This document shows positions 1-4,979 of a stretch of 5,106 bases of DNA, in pieces. How positions within the stretch are numbered: the first letter of the stretch is position 1; each line of letters begins with the position of its first letter. Position numbers and translations under genes: made by a program. The notes below the pieces were generated by a model, which searched no databases, was not told where the DNA came from, and saw only the letters and a list, made by a program, of their open reading frames with translations. Source of the DNA: UBA9865 sp035647835 (GTDB lineage Bacteria > Bacillota > Dethiobacteria > Dethiobacterales > Dethiobacteraceae); contig DASRMS010000150.1 of the NCBI GenBank assembly GCA_035647835.1, positions 1-5,106 of the forward strand, written 5' to 3'.

Positions 1-96
1 ATATTAACAGATAATAAACAATACTAATGTTTAAAGGTCATGGCCAATATTTATCGAAATAAGTTATATCAGCAATAAAAGGAGGTAGATATATTT

Positions 97-495
97 ATGG
101 ATGCTTTAGGTAAGACCACCGTTAGTGAAGATGTATTCCAAAGTATAGCAGAAATTGCTCTCAAGGATATTGAGGATATTGTAACGAAAGAAAAAAAAGG
201 TCCGTTTGCTGGAATATCAAGAATATTTGCAGAAAGATTTTCTCCCCAAGTTACGGTTAAAAGAGATGAGAACGCTGAGGGAGAATTTGGCCAAGTAGGG
301 TACGAACTTAGGTTAGCCGTTATGTACGGGGTAAAAATCCCCGAAGCTGCGCTCAAAGTAAGAAGCAGTGTCATCAAAACTGTAGAAAATCTTACTGGCT
401 ACAAGGTTACTAAAGTCGACATTGTCGTTGATCGAATCGTTGAAATAAAAGAACTAGAAGCAGATATAGATCAAGCAAAAGAAACTAGAGAGTAA
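97..495 (+). CDS. Asp23/Gls24 family (YloU-like) protein
   Basis: A complete 132-residue protein. Its body has the pattern of the Asp23/Gls24 family: an N-terminal 'TTVSEDVFQSIAEIAL' segment (about residues 7-22), a variable linker, then 'YELRLAVMYGVKIPEAALKVRSSVIKTVENLTGYKV' (about 69-104) and a terminal 'VDIVVDRIVEI' strand (about 107-117), followed by a charged tail. Members are small soluble proteins linked to envelope stress or cell-wall homeostasis in Gram-positive bacteria; the biochemical role is poorly defined. There is no signal peptide or membrane segment. The ATG is supported by an AAAAGGAGGT ribosome binding site at 77-86, ten bases upstream. The gene is convergent with the dnaK operon and followed by a strong terminator, so it ends its transcription unit. 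Family assignment is confident; a specific role is not inferable here. Confidence 0.9.
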   Translation: MDALGKTTVSEDVFQSIAEIALKDIEDIVTKEKKGPFAGISRIFAERFSPQVTVKRDENAEGEFGQVGYELRLAVMYGVKIPEAALKVRSSVIKTVENLTGYKVTKVDIVVDRIVEIKELEADIDQAKETRE

Positions 496-511
496 AGTCA
501 AACTCACAAAG

Positions 512-550
512 AAAAAAACTACCCTACCAGCCTGGTAAGGTAGTTTTTTT
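512..550. terminator. Bidirectional intrinsic terminator between convergent units
   Basis: Seven A's (512-518) precede the stem CTACC-c-TACC, a short AGCCT loop, GGTA-a-GGTAG, then seven T's (544-550). There is one C/A mismatch in the stem. The A-tract on one side and T-tract on the other give a stem followed by a U-run on either strand. It starts 16 bases after the Asp23-family stop codon and can also stop leftward transcription from the dnaK operon. Confidence 0.93.
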
Positions 551-653
551 CTTCTACCGCGCCGAAAGATGGGGATTTGCTTGTTTAATTGCCAGACAAT
601 ATCACAAATAAAGGAATAAAATACTCCCTCGTGGCTTAGATGGCAAGTATGAA

Positions 654-682
654 GATAATCTGGTTATCAATGATGATAATCT
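654..682. repeat. Short direct repeat with small hairpin
   Basis: The octamer GATAATCT occurs at 654-661 and 675-682. Between and overlapping them is a 6-bp hairpin, TTATCA (664-669), loop ATGA, TGATAA (674-679). It lies just past the cbpM-side hairpin in the convergent intergenic region and may only extend the terminator zone. In the rest of 551-653 I see no gene, RNA or motif. Confidence 0.4.
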
Positions 683-714
683 AAATTCCCCGCAAGAGAG
701 TTTACGGGGAATTT
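683..714 (-). terminator. Probable terminator of the dnaK-cbpA-cbpM operon
   Basis: A perfect 10-bp stem, AAATTCCCCG (683-692) with CGGGGAATTT (705-714), encloses a 12-base loop. It lies 9 bases past the cbpM stop on the minus strand. On that strand the stem ends in ATTT followed by AGATTAT, a weak U-tract, so it may be leaky and backed up by the bidirectional terminator at 512-550. It could instead protect the mRNA 3' end. Confidence 0.65.
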
Positions 715-723
715 ATTGTACTT

Positions 724-1011
724 TTAATATCCTCGTAAGTGTCGGATTTCTTCCTGCAATTCTTCTACCCGAGCCAACAAATCAAGGATAATGGCAGCTC
801 CTGTAACATTAACACCTAGGCATGAACGCAGGCGGAAAAGCTTGCGGAGTCGCGCAAGGTCGCTGCTGTGGATCATTTCATCTTTAACCGTAATAATGCC
901 AAGTAGAGTAAGCCGTTCCAATAACTCTGGGTGATAATCAAGAGCATGTATACTAAACCAAGCGTCACTCTCTATCGTATTTTTCTGATAGACCTGAATG
1001 CGATACTTCAT
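724..1011 (-). CDS. cbpM: CbpM/MerR-like chaperone modulator
   Basis: A 95-residue protein. Residues 18-40 ('WFSIHALDYHPELLERLTLLGII') fit the helix-turn-helix-like start of CbpM/MerR_2 proteins, 50-65 ('SDLARLRKLFRLRSCL') the second helical pair, and 66-93 ('GVNVTGAAIILDLLARVEELQEEIRHL') the 'GVN.AG..IIL' helix leading into a short coiled coil. In E. coli CbpM binds the J-domain of CbpA and inhibits it; the related HspR instead represses dnaK operons. Here the usual MerR wing (GxRxY) is missing, favouring a protein-binding modulator, though DNA binding is not excluded. The ATG lies 2 bases after the cbpA stop; its ribosome binding site AAGGAGGA (1021-1028) is inside the 3' end of cbpA, so translation is probably coupled. 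The gene is last in the operon. The symbol is by analogy, since sequence identity to E. coli CbpM is low. Confidence 0.8.
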   Translation of the reverse strand: MKYRIQVYQKNTIESDAWFSIHALDYHPELLERLTLLGIITVKDEMIHSSDLARLRKLFRLRSCLGVNVTGAAIILDLLARVEELQEEIRHLRGY

Positions 1012-1013
1012 GG

Positions 1014-2009
1014 TTAGGATTCCTCCTTAGAGCGTTCTGCGGCTAAACCATGATATAGCTCTCGTTCTTTTTCACTCACCTGCGTGGGAATATCAATAAC
1101 CACTCGCAAATAGAGATCTCCTCTGCTGTTATCTTTTTTAGGCAGTCCTTTTCCACGTAACCGCAGCCGTTTACCTGCATGTGTAGCTGGAGGCAAAGTT
1201 ACAGAAACAGTCCCCTCCAATGTGGGTGCACTGACTTTATCACCCAAAACAGCTTGCCAGGGCATCACCACTAATGCTGCCTCCAAATCATGCTCTTGTA
1301 CTTGGAAAACAGGATGGGCAAGTAATCGCACACGTAAGTAAAGGTCGCCACGCTGTCCAGAGCGACCACCGCCCTGACCGCGTAAGCGGATCTTCGTTCC
1401 TTCCCGGGTAGACGGAGGTATCTTTACCGTTAAGGTACTAGTAGTCTGGACCTGACCCCGACCAGCACAGGCTGGACAAAATCCACTGCCACTGATACCG
1501 CTGCCACCACACTGCTCACAGGCACTAGGCAAAGCCAGCTGCACTGTCTTCTCGCCACCCCGCAAAGCTTCTTCTAAAGTGAGCGTTAATTCAGCTTCCA
1601 CATCTTCACCACGCATGTTTGTGTGACGTTGGCGAAAACCCTGATTGCCCTGAAAATTATTAAACCCTCCACCAAAAAGCGTTTCGAAAAAGTCACTGAA
1701 GCCTCCAGTATCGCCGCTTGTAGAGTAAAAGTGCATGCCATCCATATCAGGTCGTGGCTGAAAATTCTCCCCCGCCTGCCAGTTTTCACCCAGTCTATCA
1801 TACTTGGCTCGTTTATCGGCGTCGATTAAAACTTCATAGGCTTCGTTAATTTGCTTAAACTTTTCTTCCGCCGCCGCTTGATTTTCCCCAGGGTGTAAGT
1901 CGGGATGATGTTTACGGGCCAGTTTACGGTAAGCCGTTTTTACTTCCTTTTCCGTGGCTGTACGTTTTATACCGAGGACTTCATAATAATCTTGAAATTT
2001 TACAGCCAT
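1014..2009 (-). CDS. cbpA: CbpA/DnaJ-type co-chaperone with a single zinc centre
   Basis: A 331-residue Hsp40 that delivers substrates to DnaK and stimulates its ATPase. The J-domain spans about 1-72 with HPD at 35-37, followed by a G/F-rich linker (about 91-127, including 'GFSDFFETLFGGGFNNFQG'), then C-terminal domains I and II (about 135-310) with 'GDLYLRVRLLAHPVF' and 'GDLYLRVVIDIP' strands. Within domain I are only two CxxC motifs, C164-C167 and C178-C181 ('CEQCGGSG' and 'CPACAGRG'). Canonical DnaJ has four, binding two zinc ions, and E. coli CbpA has none, so this protein is intermediate. Length and lack of the full zinc domain fit CbpA better than DnaJ. It starts 24 bases after the dnaK stop. 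The ribosome binding site is weak (GGCGGGAT-like), suggesting reliance on translation of dnaK. The neighbouring cbpM-like gene supports the CbpA call. Confidence 0.9.
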   Translation of the reverse strand: MAVKFQDYYEVLGIKRTATEKEVKTAYRKLARKHHPDLHPGENQAAAEEKFKQINEAYEVLIDADKRAKYDRLGENWQAGENFQPRPDMDGMHFYSTSGDTGGFSDFFETLFGGGFNNFQGNQGFRQRHTNMRGEDVEAELTLTLEEALRGGEKTVQLALPSACEQCGGSGISGSGFCPACAGRGQVQTTSTLTVKIPPSTREGTKIRLRGQGGGRSGQRGDLYLRVRLLAHPVFQVQEHDLEAALVVMPWQAVLGDKVSAPTLEGTVSVTLPPATHAGKRLRLRGKGLPKKDNSRGDLYLRVVIDIPTQVSEKERELYHGLAAERSKEES

Positions 2010-2033
2010 CGCTTATCCCGCCATTTCTCTAAT

Positions 2034-3893
2034 TTATTGTTCTTCAAATTCGGCATCCACAACATCATCGTTACCATGATCTGCTGGAGAAGGAGCTTCT
2101 TTTGTAGACGCAGCAAGTAACGCTGTCACTTGCTGCTGTAGCTGCTGAGTAAGGGTACGTATTTTTTGCGCATCCGCATGATCATCTAGCATTTGTGTTA
2201 GCTCGGTTATCAGGTCAGTCACTTTGCTTTTTTCGCTTTGTGGTGCTTTATTCCCTAGCTCCTCCATTTGCCGTTGCGAGGTATAGACCATTGCATCTGC
2301 TTCGTTGCGTGCTTCGGCTAGCTCTTTGAGTTTTTTGTCTTCCTCTGCGTAGCGCTTGGCATTTTCCACCATGCGCTCGATCTCACCTTGGTCTAGGTTA
2401 GTGGAGCCACTAATGGTTATATGCTGTTCTTTACTCGTCCCCTTGTCCTTCGCTGTTACACTGAGGATGCCATTGGCATCAATATCAAACGTAACTTCGA
2501 TTTGTGGTGTGCCACGGGGCGCTGGTGCAACACCATCTAGTTTAAATTGTCCTAGCAATCTATTATCCTTAGCCATTTCCCGTTCACCCTGCAAAATATG
2601 AATATCAACTGCTGGCTGATTATCTTCGGCAGTGGAAAAAACCTCGGCACGTCGGGTTGGAATGGTGGTATTACGTTCAATTAAGCGTGTCATTACACCC
2701 CCCATGGTTTCTAACCCTAGGGAAAGAGGCGTTACATCCAACAACACAACATCTTTTACGTCCCCTGTTAGGACACCGCCCTGAATCGCAGCTCCTATGG
2801 CCACTACTTCATCTGGGTTTACACTGCGGTTCGGTTCGCGTCCCCCTGCCAGTTCCTTCACTAATTCCGCCACAGCAGGAATACGGGAAGAACCACCCAC
2901 TAAAATAACTTGATCTATATTATCTGCAGTCATCTTTGCATCACGTAAAGCATCTTTAATGGGCTCACGACATCGTTCCACTAACTCTTTTGTAAGCTCA
3001 TTAAATTTCGCTCTCGTCAACTTAATGTCTAAATGTTGAGGTCCATTGGCGTCAGCTGTAATAAAGGGTAAGTTAATCTGCGTCTCCATCGTGGTGGACA
3101 GCTCAGTCTTTGCTCTTTCTGCCGCTTCAGTTAATCGCTGCAAGGCTTGCTTATCATTTCGCAAATCAAAGCCATGATCCTTTTTAAACTCTTGTGCTAA
3201 CCAATTCACAATTTCCCTATCAAAATTGTCGCCACCTAAATGTGTATCGCCGTTGGTGGAACGTACTTCGAAAACACCATCTCCCACATCAAGGATTGAG
3301 ACATCAAAAGTACCACCACCTAAATCAAAAACAAGAATTGTTTCATTGATGTCTTTCCCCAAACCGTAAGCTAAAGCAGCCGCTGTGGGCTCATTAATGA
3401 TTCGTAACACATTTATACCTGCGATTACAGCAGCATCTTTAGTTGCCTGTCGCTGCGCATCGTTAAAATAAGCTGGGACAGTGATCACAACATCCCTTAC
3501 CGTTTCTCCAAGATATGAAGAAGCATCGACCACTAGTTTTTTGAGAACTTGTGCGGAAATTTCCTCTGGTGAGTATAAAGTACCGTCAATCTCAAAGCGA
3601 ACTGCATCATTAGGTCCTGCTACCACTTTATAGGGGACAAGAGTAATTTCTTCTGTGACCTCAGAATAATTGCGTCCAATAAAGCGTTTCACGGAAGTTA
3701 ACGTTCTTTCCGGATTTAAGGCACCCTGACGTTTTGCAATTTGGCCCACCAAACGCTCGTTTCCTTTATATGATACGACAGATGGAGTTGTTCGTGCCCC
3801 TTCCGCATTGGTGATTACGACGGGCTCTCCGCCTTCCATTGCTGCCACCACAGAGTTGGTCGTGCCTAAATCTATACCTATTGTCTTTGCCAT
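2034..3893 (-). CDS. dnaK: Chaperone protein DnaK (Hsp70)
   Basis: A full-length 619-residue ATP-dependent cytoplasmic Hsp70. The nucleotide-binding domain (about 1-378) has all three signatures: 'IDLGTTNS' (7-14), 'VFDLGGGTFDVSIL' (188-201) and 'ILVGGSSRIPAV' (330-341), plus catalytic-site residues K69 and the threonine of 'THLGGDNFD' (217). The interdomain linker 'DVVLLDVTPL' is at 381-390, followed by the substrate-binding beta domain and helical lid. The C-terminus 'DDVVDAEFEEQ' is DnaK-like. The segment at about 76-99, between 'FIGR' and 'EIDGTLYSPEEIS', is the extra stretch found in Gram-negative-type and cyanobacterial DnaKs and absent from typical Bacillota DnaKs. The ATG has a GGAGGTG ribosome binding site (3899-3905) 5 bases upstream. 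It is first in an operon with cbpA and cbpM; no grpE or hrcA is adjacent, so it is probably an additional DnaK or was acquired by transfer. Confidence 0.97.
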   Translation of the reverse strand: MAKTIGIDLGTTNSVVAAMEGGEPVVITNAEGARTTPSVVSYKGNERLVGQIAKRQGALNPERTLTSVKRFIGRNYSEVTEEITLVPYKVVAGPNDAVRFEIDGTLYSPEEISAQVLKKLVVDASSYLGETVRDVVITVPAYFNDAQRQATKDAAVIAGINVLRIINEPTAAALAYGLGKDINETILVFDLGGGTFDVSILDVGDGVFEVRSTNGDTHLGGDNFDREIVNWLAQEFKKDHGFDLRNDKQALQRLTEAAERAKTELSTTMETQINLPFITADANGPQHLDIKLTRAKFNELTKELVERCREPIKDALRDAKMTADNIDQVILVGGSSRIPAVAELVKELAGGREPNRSVNPDEVVAIGAAIQGGVLTGDVKDVVLLDVTPLSLGLETMGGVMTRLIERNTTIPTRRAEVFSTAEDNQPAVDIHILQGEREMAKDNRLLGQFKLDGVAPAPRGTPQIEVTFDIDANGILSVTAKDKGTSKEQHITISGSTNLDQGEIERMVENAKRYAEEDKKLKELAEARNEADAMVYTSQRQMEELGNKAPQSEKSKVTDLITELTQMLDDHADAQKIRTLTQQLQQQVTALLAASTKEAPSPADHGNDDVVDAEFEEQ

Positions 3894-3921
3894 CTGTACA
3901 CCTCCAAATTATATGATGTTC

Positions 3922-4000
3922 ATACTGACAATTATACCCAATACCGGCTGTGCAGTACTTATCAAATTATTACAAATTGTCGTTAGTAGAGATACTGACA
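3922..4000. repeat. Direct repeat flanking the dnaK promoter
   Basis: The exact 9-mer ATACTGACA occurs at 3922-3930 and 3992-4000 (TGTCAGTAT on the dnaK strand). One copy abuts the -10 and the other lies about 33 bases beyond the putative -35. The arrangement could be a pair of regulator sites, but a chance repeat is possible. Confidence 0.3.
3931..3959 (-). promoter_or_regulatory. Candidate sigma-A-type promoter of dnaK
   Basis: On the minus strand a perfect TATAAT (plus-strand ATTATA, 3931-3936) lies 37 bases upstream of the dnaK ATG. The hexamer at 17-base spacing is AGTACT (3954-3959), a poor -35. Either the promoter depends on an activator or another sigma contact, or the true start is elsewhere. 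No CIRCE element (TTAGCACTC-N9-GAGTGCTAA) is seen here. Confidence 0.4.
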
Positions 4001-4008
4001 CGCTCCAG

Positions 4009-4057
4009 ATAAATTGTTGCCCCCCTGCGACAGGGGACGGTTCTCCTGTCGCACAAC
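4009..4057 (+). repeat. REP-like palindromic element, copy A
   Basis: The left flank ATAAATTGTTG (4009-4019) is followed by a C-run and then a perfect 9-bp stem TGCGACAGG (4026-4034) / CCTGTCGCA (4045-4053) enclosing the core GGACGGTTCT (4035-4044). An outer GTTG/CAAC pair (4016-4019 / 4054-4057) can extend the stem across a 6-base C bulge. The same flank and stem recur at 4307-4353. The GGGGACGGTTCT core is one I recall as common in clostridial and some other genomes, often near IS200-like Y1 transposases; this was not searched. Confidence 0.75.
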
Positions 4058-4074
4058 TTTGCGGCACCTCAGGC

Positions 4075-4099
4075 GCTACAATGCATATGGTTTTGTAGC
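4075..4099. repeat. Inverted repeat at edge of composite repeat
   Basis: GCTACAA (4075-4081) pairs perfectly with TTGTAGC (4093-4099) around an 11-base loop. The right arm is the start of the composite repeat (TGTAGCA, also at 4854-4860 and 5083-5089), while the left arm has no counterpart upstream of those copies. It could mark an insertion boundary. Confidence 0.4.
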
Positions 4100-4225
4100 A
4101 AACACGAGGGACGTCCCTGGAAGTGTACAGGTGCGGCACATAAACAAACAACGCACCAACATAAGTTAAGTGCGTTGCAGAATAATAGTCTGGCAAAGAA
4201 CTCCCGGTTTAACCTAGTGAGCAAA
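4092..4225. repeat. Composite repeat, diverged copy 1
   Basis: Collinear with 4853-4997. In order: TGTAGCA, a GGGAC..GTCCC palindrome (AGGGACGTCCCT, 4107-4118), the exact 10-mer ACAGGTGCGG (4127-4136), an A-rich stretch, a hairpin (4149-4177), a CTGGCA..AGA block (4190-4199), and the exact 16-mer TAACCTAGTGAGCAAA (4210-4225). Matching landmarks are offset by 769-772 bases, so order and spacing are conserved although the sequence between them has diverged. It lies between the small membrane gene and dnaK. Together with the REP-like elements it accounts for most of the 460-base gap between these genes; I see no coding sequence there. Confidence 0.75.
4139..4177 (-). terminator. Minus-strand terminator-like hairpin in copy 1
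   Basis: CAACGCAC (4149-4156) and GTGCGTTG (4170-4177) form a perfect 8-bp stem with a 13-base loop. On the minus strand the stem is followed by TTTGTTTATG. It lies downstream of the membrane gene and upstream of the dnaK promoter, placed to stop read-through into dnaK. The equivalent hairpin in copy 2 has a different sequence but the same layout. Confidence 0.6.
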
Positions 4226-4244
4226 TCTGTCTTAGCTGCGCACC

Positions 4245-4289
4245 AGGGGGGACTCTGCTAAAATACAGCGTGAGAAAGAACCGTCCCCT
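4245..4289. repeat. Degenerate REP-like core
   Basis: AGAACCGTCCCC (4277-4288) matches the reverse complement of the copy A core with its flanking G's. An upstream AGGGGGGAC (4245-4253) imperfectly pairs with GTCCCCT (4283-4289) across a long loop. It lacks the TGCGACAGG stem, so it looks like a decayed or partial member of the same palindrome family. Confidence 0.5.
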
Positions 4290-4306
4290 AACACGTATAC
4301 TTGCAC

Positions 4307-4353
4307 ATAAATTGTTGACCCCATGCGACAGGAAAACCGTCCCCTGTCGCATG
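4307..4353 (+). repeat. REP-like palindromic element, copy B (core inverted)
   Basis: The same left flank ATAAATTGTTG (4307-4317) is followed by an 11-bp perfect stem CATGCGACAGG (4322-4332) / CCTGTCGCATG (4343-4353). The core AAAACCGTCC (4333-4342) is the reverse complement of the copy A core with one difference. The right arm ends on the base next to the stop codon of the membrane gene. No T-run follows on the minus strand, so it is unlikely to be that gene's terminator, though it could stabilise the 3' end of the mRNA. Confidence 0.8.
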
Positions 4354-4647
4354 TTAAAAACCAATAAGATATGCATACAAGCCAATAGTAATCAGGTTTG
4401 GAATTAAAAACGCAAGAGCCTTCAAACCTTGGTTATTTCTGTATGCGAACATCTCCTTCTGCTCTTCTTGTGTAGTACCTAAAAACTCCCACCCACGCGC
4501 ACCACGCACAATGGATCCTGCAATTAGTACCGTGCCAACAAAAACAGCTATACTACCCCGTGCAATAACTTCAGTCCTCTGTAGTGCAACGCTCACCACC
4601 ACAATGCTCAAATGCACAATCAAACTATAGAAAAAAAACCGCCTCAA
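4354..4647 (-). CDS. Small membrane protein of unknown function
   Basis: I do not recognise this family. With the preferred TTG start it is 97 residues, beginning 'MRRFFFYSLIVHLS'. Three hydrophobic segments are visible: about 4-22 ('FFFYSLIVHLSIVVVSVAL'), about 33-48 ('IAVFVGTVLIAGSIVR') and about 75-97 ('LKALAFLIPNLITIGLYAY' onward, ending IGF). Between the last two is a charged loop with 'TTQEEQKEMFAYRNNQG'. The TTG at 4645-4647 is chosen because GGAGGTG (4654-4660) lies 6 bases upstream and the arginines before the first membrane helix give a normal N-terminus. A longer form from TTG at 4705-4707 (117 residues) has only AGAGGA upstream and a less plausible leader. The gene stands alone, bracketed by repeat copies, with its stop against a REP-like hairpin. 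No promoter is obvious upstream. Coding status is supported by composition and the ribosome binding site. Confidence 0.65.
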   Translation of the reverse strand: MRRFFFYSLIVHLSIVVVSVALQRTEVIARGSIAVFVGTVLIAGSIVRGARGWEFLGTTQEEQKEMFAYRNNQGLKALAFLIPNLITIGLYAYLIGF

Positions 4648-4653
4648 CTTACC

Positions 4654-4660
4654 CACCTCC
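4654..4660 (-). promoter_or_regulatory. Ribosome binding site deciding a TTG start
   Basis: GGAGGTG on the minus strand, 6 bases before the TTG at 4647, is identical to the dnaK ribosome binding site. It lies inside the longer open frame, so it argues for the 97-residue form of the membrane protein. Confidence 0.65.
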
Positions 4661-4731
4661 AAAAACTCATAAGGTGCTTTTACATTGTATTCAATAAGCC
4701 ACAACAATTATCCTCTGCAATTTTTTTTGCC

Positions 4732-4754
4732 CCGAGTAAGATTCGCAACCTCGG
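4732..4754. repeat. Small hairpin at left edge of tandem array
   Basis: CCGAG (4732-4736) pairs with CTCGG (4750-4754) around 13 bases. The right arm belongs to the CTCGGCCTAACC block of the repeat unit. Eight T's (4721-4728) lie to its left, which on the minus strand read as A's, so it is not a minus-strand terminator. Confidence 0.3.
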
Positions 4755-4810
4755 CCTAACCCAGCGAACAGAGTGAGCGGAGTTATCAGGATACAAGTAA
4801 CGCTAAAGAG
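4750..4810. repeat. Repeat block I (partner at 4975-5035)
   Basis: The block begins with CTCGGCCTAACC (4750-4761) and ends with CGCTAAAGAG (4801-4810); both are exact in the partner block at 4975-4986 and 5026-5035, offset 225. Between them are a doubled 9-mer, AGCGAACAG then AGTGAGCGG (4763-4780), and a weak hairpin GTTAT (4782-4786) / GTAAC (4797-4801). In the partner the two 9-mer variants occur in swapped order and the hairpin arms differ in a pairing-preserving way. The 399 bases from 4708 to the window end are almost wholly this repeat material; I see no supported gene there. Confidence 0.7.
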
Positions 4811-4907
4811 TTTACAATTTACTGCCTCATCAAACAGTGTGGTCACCTGGTTATGTAGCATTCGCCCAAGGAGGGGACATGTCCCTGGGAGAATCACAGG
4901 TGCGGGA

Positions 4908-4949
4908 TATAAAAATAACGACGTCACCGATTACTCAGTGCGTCGTTAT
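4908..4949 (-). terminator. Minus-strand intrinsic terminator in copy 2
   Basis: On the minus strand, ATAACGACG-CAC-TGA closes on a GTAA loop (GNRA type) with TCG-GTG-a-CGTCGTTAT, a 15-bp stem including one T.G pair and one bulged A. The run TTTTTATAT follows. The GNRA loop and T-tract appear only when read on the minus strand, which fixes the polarity. It directly follows the 5S-tail-like sequence, as at the end of an rRNA operon. Confidence 0.8.
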
Positions 4950-4958
4950 AAAGAGGTT

Positions 4959-4979
4959 CTGGCAGAGACCTACTCTCGG
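4959..4979 (-). pseudogene. 5S rRNA 3'-end-like remnant
   Basis: Read on the minus strand this gives CCGAGAGTAGGTCTCTGCCAG, close to the usual 3' end of bacterial 5S rRNA (GGGAGAGTAGGTC..TGCCAG). A terminator hairpin follows about 9 bases later. The rest of a 5S rRNA is not recognisable upstream (4980-5106), so this is at most a fragment. In copy 1 the equivalent minus-strand stretch (about 4190-4206) retains GGGAG and TTTGCCAG with a deletion between. The comparison is from memory of 5S sequences and not from a search. Confidence 0.45.

Noticed and set aside
41..70. Promoter for the Asp23-family gene (TGGCCA at 41-46, TATATC at 65-70, spacing 18)
   Set aside because: Both hexamers match the consensus at only about four of six positions in an A+T-rich stretch, so chance is likely, and the real promoter may lie left of the window.
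1586..1829. Open frames on both strands inside cbpA (1586-1801 minus, 1623-1829 plus)
   Set aside because: They lie wholly within the clearly coding cbpA frame and have no family resemblance; they are shadow frames. The same applies to frames inside dnaK (2356-2601, 2657-2908) and opposite the Asp23 gene (69-377).
3894..4010. CIRCE or HAIR heat-shock operator upstream of dnaK
   Set aside because: Neither TTAGCACTC-N9-GAGTGCTAA nor CTTGAGT-N7-ACTCAAG, nor a close variant, is present on either strand.
3909..4196. Minus-strand 95-codon open frame upstream of dnaK, and the opposing plus-strand frame at 3808-4098
   Set aside because: Both run through the palindromes, repeat landmarks and the dnaK promoter or start region. 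They have no convincing ribosome binding site and no recognisable protein pattern.
4322..4353. REP-like hairpin as the terminator of the membrane gene
   Set aside because: No T-run follows the stem on the minus strand (it continues GGGGTCAACAATTT), and the same hairpin occurs away from gene ends at 4026-4053.
4354..4707. Longer 117-residue form of the membrane protein from TTG at 4705-4707
   Set aside because: Its upstream AGAGGA is weaker than GGAGGTG before the internal TTG at 4647, and the extra 20 residues look like untranslated leader that contains that ribosome binding site.
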